Assembly: GCA_028023455.1 (NCBI GenBank)
Contig: JAQFVV010012400.1
Span: forward strand, 14,935,490 to 14,999,489
From: Epiperipatus broadwayi
Lineage: Eukaryota; Onychophora; Udeonychophora; Euonychophora; Peripatidae
Direction of reading: 5' to 3'
Length of the DNA: 64,000 nucleotides
The position numbers and the translations under genes were made by a program. Position 1 is the first letter of the stretch; each line of letters starts with the position of its first letter. Below are positions 60,272 to 64,000 of the stretch, piece after piece. Below the pieces are notes generated by a model that was not told where the DNA came from, did no database searches, and was given only the letters and a program-made list of their open reading frames with translations.

Positions 60272-60758
60272 TGCTATGTTCTGAGGGTGTCTAAAGACCA
60301 GTCAGAAAGTAATAATAATTTACACAGTATACGAAGAACAGGTATATAACAGTGTTTATTATCATTTATTTAAGACAGATGTTAAACTAGAAAAAATTTA
60401 GACATTTAAGTTTATTTCACAACATAACAAATAGTAATAAAAGTAACCACTAGTAATTCCTTCTGATGGTCTAACAAGTTCTAAAGTTTTACACTTTGTT
60501 GGGAACTATTTTGTCTGACCTTAGAGTGCTGCTTCTTTTGCCTTCAACACATTTAGTCTCATTTCTGTGCAGGGGTACTTATTTCAGGTTTTTTTAATTC
60601 TCTAATTTACATACACGTGTCATGTAATATTTTTAGTTATAGCGTTCTCTCTATTAGTTTTCTAGAGTGATTTTAGATGAGCAATTATGAGCAAAAATAA
60701 TTCGTGAGCATTTACCTATAAAAATACTTTGTACTAAATTATATATGAAGATATTCCA
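60272..60758 (-). repeat. 5' LTR of Gypsy element D
   Basis: The promoter-side LTR for the minus-strand element. It has the same blocks as the left LTR, with the end TTCCA at 60754-60758 matching TTCCA at 58119-58123. Differences are scattered substitutions and a deletion of about 30 bases between CTTCAACAC and TTTAGTC. Confidence 0.9.
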
Positions 60759-61094
60759 TTTTTAAATCATATAACATGTTTTTTTTTTGTAACATACAAT
60801 ATAACTATATAATAAAAATATAACAGAAGATTGTAATTTGTTGAGTTTTTTAATATCATTATTTAAAGATAATAGAATTAATAATAATGTTGAATTCAAA
60901 CACTATACCTATTATTATCTTCAGATCTTTGCCCTTTAGTAAAATGAATACTTATATTATTCAACTGTTTATTCAGCTCTCTCACATCCAGAGAAGTTTT
61001 TATTCTTTTTTCATAGTCTAAAAGAGATCCATTGTTCATTATAATAATAAATTACAGCATTAGTTAGTTTAATGAGATTAATGATTTTCTGGCT
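60759..61094. other. Short AT-rich gap
   Basis: Nothing recognised apart from a T run near 60780. Confidence 0.5.
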
Positions 61095-61217
61095 TTTCAT
61101 TTAGCAATGCAAGTTATACAAAACTAACAAAATCCAGAAATTATACATATAACACATTCATTTAGCAATGCAAGTTATACAAAACTAACAAAATCCAGAA
61201 ATTATACATATAACACA
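61095..61217. repeat. Perfect two-copy 61 bp tandem duplication
   Basis: TTCATTTAGCAATGCAAG ... TATACATATAACACA occurs twice at exactly 61-base spacing with no mismatch seen. The absence of divergence makes it the youngest-looking structure in the window, or an assembly artefact. Confidence 0.9.
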
Positions 61218-61219
61218 AA

Positions 61220-62449
61220 GACAAAATGGTGTTATCATTTTAATAACTTGGATCATTAAAAATTGTTACTAACATTTAAGACCATATTAATCAACATTAT
61301 TCTTTTTCACATTATACATTTTATTTTATTTTATCATCTTAAATTAATATAAACTCAATTATCATGCACCTTTATAACATCAGTCAATCCTTTTCATTGA
61401 CTGAGTTAATGAGATTATGTGTTTTGGTACAATTACATTTGTATTCGTTAATTGCATACATAGCAATTCTGGCCATTTTTTTCTTTTTCTTCGTTTTCTT
61501 TCATTTTTTTATACTATCTTTCTTCTTCTGGAATTAGAATGGCCACACTTGTTAATAATAAATGAATATTGCACTTCACAGTTTCAAAGTACTTGTACAT
61601 ATTTACATTTTTTTATAAATTTATTTAAGATGATTAAAAAAGTGACAAAGTTTCAATTTGAATAAACTTGAATTTTTCATCACAAATTTGTCTAGATTTC
61701 AATATTTTTGAAAGATTGAAAGTCAACAGGATTATGAAAGTTAACTATTCATTCAACTGCAGCTAAACATATTAAAAATCATGAAATAAAGAATTTAAAC
61801 AATCTTGCATAAATCATTAATTATTTCAATAAAATCCATTTCATTTTACAATTATGAATATAAATTATCAGACCCAAAAGCAATAAATTTATATTAATTT
61901 TGTTTCACATTTTTCACTTATTTCATACAAAATATTTACAATTATTACTATACATTGCCACCACTGTTTGATATTGTCTGATAGTTAAATTCTACACACC
62001 CTACTGACCATGCAGTGCAAGCCTCCAAATTCATAATCAATTTCCATAATTTCCATTTTACACATGATTTATCCAAAATAACAAAGATATTTCAAATCTT
62101 TTCATAATAGTGAATATGTATGTATCAAAGAATTGGTAGAATTCCAAATATCAATGCATGTCTAAAATTTTTTATTTCTGACTTATCTGGCTTGAGACAT
62201 CATATCATTAGGCAAGTTATATTTGGAAAAGCCCTTATAATTTCTTAAGGCAAGTAAGCCACTTCATTTTTTATTAATATTTTCAAAAAGTGGAGCTGCA
62301 TTAAAAAAAAATTTAAAAAAAAAAAATTAATAACAGTATTTAATAATAAACAATTTAAGTACAGGTTTTCAAAACTCTTTTGATTTTGCAAATTACTGCA
62401 GTTTAAACCGGATGGCTAAAAATTATTATTATACCAAAAATACAAACAT
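61220..62449. other. AT-rich stretch, no supported gene
   Basis: The 82-codon frame at 61417-61665 (+) is Phe/Leu rich with no motif. Nothing else recognised. Confidence 0.5.
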
Positions 62450-63075
62450 TAATATTTGTCTGAAGGTTTGTAATGATGGTATATTATAAGATGTGATATG
62501 TTGGACTATTTCCATGTTGAATGTATAGAAAATTTTAAACTTTATTTAAACTTTCCAAATACAAATAACTTGTTAGTAATAACACACAAATAGACAATAC
62601 AGGTTAGTAATTACACAACATTTCAAGTAGTATTATTCTCTACTCTTCTTCAGGTGTTGCTGGCCTATATGCACAGTGACAATAGTTACTTAGAAGTTGA
62701 ACTCACACCTTTAGATTCTTGAGTATCAAATTTAAGGCAAACGCTTTACCAACCGAGCCTTTGACAGAATAGCTCAGTTGGTAGAGCGTTTGCCTTAAAT
62801 TCGATACTCAAGAATCTAAAGGTGTGAGTTCAACTTCTAAGTAACTATTGTCACTGTGCATATAGGCCAGCAACACCTGAAGAAGAGTAGAGAATAATAC
62901 TACTCGAAATGTTGTGTAATTACTAACCTGTATTGTCTATTTGTGTGTTATTACTAACAAGTTGTTTATATTTGGAAAATTTAAATAAAGTTTAAAATTT
63001 TCTATACATCCAACATACACTCATAAATAATGGAAATAGTCCAACATATCACATCTTATACAAATATTAATTTTC
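62450..63075. mobile_element. 626 bp palindrome of two head-to-head SINE units
   Basis: Two nearly identical arms meet at about 62763 with a loop of only about 13 bases. Each arm, read outward, has a tRNA-like head: A box TAGCTCAGTTGG (62770-62781 on plus) with GTAGAGC, and B box GAGTTCAACTTC (62826-62837). Next come CTGAAGA (62877-62883), a stem GAGTAG (62885-62890)/CTACTC (62900-62905), and GAAA (62906-62909). The tail is TTTAAATAAAGTTT (about 62981-62994), and the outer edge is AAATAGTCCAACAT. The left arm repeats this on the minus strand. The unit is a tRNA-derived SINE-like repeat about 310 bases long. Confidence 0.9.
62877..62909 (+). ncRNA. Hammerhead-ribozyme-like core (candidate)
   Basis: CTGAAGA fits the hammerhead CUGANGA box and is followed by a six-pair stem with a nine-base loop and then GAAA. 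These are the two conserved strands of a hammerhead core. One extra A separates CTGAAGA from the stem, and I could not place a cleavage triplet plus stems I and III with confidence (CAACAC before the core can pair with GTGTT near 62944-62948). The inverted copy lies in the left arm near 62620-62650. Treat as a motif match, not as a proven ribozyme. Confidence 0.35.
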
Positions 63076-64000
63076 AACTTATCTATGGGAAAATTGTACT
63101 CTTACTAGTAACATTTACAGAACTTGATAAGTCACTCAAATAAAAGACCAGATTTCACAGAGAGACAGTTAACAATATTAAAAATGCATATTGTTTAGAC
63201 AGTTCAGCTTCTAAATGGTTGAATTATTAAATCTCTGCCTGGATTCAATTCTACATTTTAGAGTGATGTGTTTGTTCCATGTAAACAAAACTTTCGCAAG
63301 TAAAAATAAGGCAAGAAAAGTTAGTTAAAGCAGAAGACTCAAGAACAGTTATAATTAAAAAGCATCTAAATTAAATATATGAAGCAAATACCCTATAGAA
63401 AAAGCTGCATCTAAGCACACCAACATTTCATTTATAACATATGTGCTTCTTTGAATTCAAAATTACCATGTCTAGTAATTGACCAACTTTTAAATTGAAT
63501 ATCCATAACAAAAATGAAGATAATCAAAACTGACCATGTAAATCTGAAGCAGGGATAATCCATTACAGCATCATTTGATACTAGAAAATTATTCTAAAAC
63601 AATAGATATTAATTATTTCACACAAATTGTACTATAATTTATTGCTTCTAAACTTATCCAACATTCTTGAAATCATTAGGAACAATTAAATAGCAAAAAA
63701 AAAAAAAAAACTTTAAAAGAAAAAAAAAAGAGACAATTATTTGCTTCAGAAATTCATTATATGCATCATAAAGGTTATTTGGCACTTGACAACTTTTATC
63801 TACTAGTTAAATTATCAATTTAATTTCATCTTTCAATCAATATCCATACATTATTTCCATTAATAAAACCAATTTACTTTGTGTAATTCTTGACTGTAAA
63901 ATTTTCTTTACTTTGTAAATTTTTTGACTAGAGTAAGATGGAGGATAGAGAAAGTTGAAAGAATAGAATAAGATCTGATGAAGACTGCATGGTACAGTCG
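63076..64000. other. AT-rich stretch to window end
   Basis: No gene. A runs at 63694-63710 and 63720-63730. Confidence 0.5.

Larger units (their letters stand above)
57612..60758 (-). mobile_element. Ty3/Gypsy LTR element D, internally deleted
   Basis: Two direct LTRs (57612-58123 and 60272-60758) bracket 2.15 kb read on the minus strand. Next to the 5' LTR (right side), TGGTGTAAG (60268-60260) could be a primer-binding site; next to the 3' LTR, AAATATGGGGATGAG (58138-58124) is a purine-rich tract. The LTRs run TGGAATG...ATAGCA on the minus strand, with TG...CA ends. Internal order is gag fragment, RNase H, integrase; protease and reverse transcriptase are absent. Flanks TCTTT and TTTTT are a possible imperfect 5 bp target duplication. 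LTR divergence is clear by eye, so insertion is old. Confidence 0.9.

Noticed and set aside
62710-62845. Two real tRNA genes facing each other
   Set aside because: The D-arm sequence is tRNA-like, but no acceptor stem or anticodon arm can be formed around the A and B boxes, and the unit continues into a repeat tail.

Overview
This window reads as non-coding DNA from an AT-rich animal (invertebrate-type) genome. By eye it is roughly three quarters A+T, with long A/T runs and TA-rich microsatellites. It carries decayed copies of eukaryotic transposable elements only: Ty3/Gypsy, Penelope-like and non-LTR retrotransposons, hAT- and Tigger/pogo-like DNA elements, and tRNA-derived SINE-like units. 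I see no operons, no intact gene longer than about 130 codons, no rRNA, no genuine tRNA and no CRISPR array. The species is not identifiable from what I can see. A metazoan is well supported by the element mix, but the phylum is open. I find no convincing host exon in 64 kb, so this is intergenic or a very long intron.

Layout. 1-3.2 kb: AT-rich, featureless. 3.2-9.5 kb: a Penelope-like reverse transcriptase relic, then two related Ty3/Gypsy relics facing each other (one +, one -). 11.7 kb: a tRNA-like SINE head. 13.3-13.8 kb: a 0.5 kb palindrome. 15.35-17.7 kb: a 500 bp hAT MITE with a perfect 8 bp target duplication, sitting in the gag start of a third Gypsy relic. 20.2-27.1 kb: a dense run of large inverted repeats, including two with outward-facing tRNA-like promoters, plus a complex repeat here called family X. 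27.4 kb: a 5'-truncated LINE 3' end. 30.8-32.1 and 35.9-36.9 kb: two copies of one Tigger/pogo-like element, the first with its own secondary insertion. 38.5-42.8 kb: a 4.3 kb TIR-bounded region holding a family X palindrome, which in turn holds a 906 bp LINE insertion with a 12 bp target duplication. 47.3-50.4 kb: two paralogous LINE C-terminal relics around a tandem array. 53.2-53.9 kb: a 749 bp palindrome. 56.3-57.6 kb: an RTE-like LINE relic. 57.6-60.8 kb: a fourth Gypsy element with both LTRs but most of pol deleted. 62.45-63.08 kb: a 626 bp palindrome made of two head-to-head SINE units.

No gene product here is likely to be functional. What works together is structural. At least eight inverted repeats of about 270-840 bp could give double-stranded RNA or cruciforms. 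The SINE family combines a pol III-type tRNA-like head, a hammerhead-ribozyme-like core (CTGAAGA, short stem, GAAA) and an AT-rich tail containing AATAAA. This combination, repeated in palindromic dimers with divergent promoters, is the best candidate here for something undescribed. All alignments were made by eye; boundaries may be off by several bases unless a target-site duplication is quoted.
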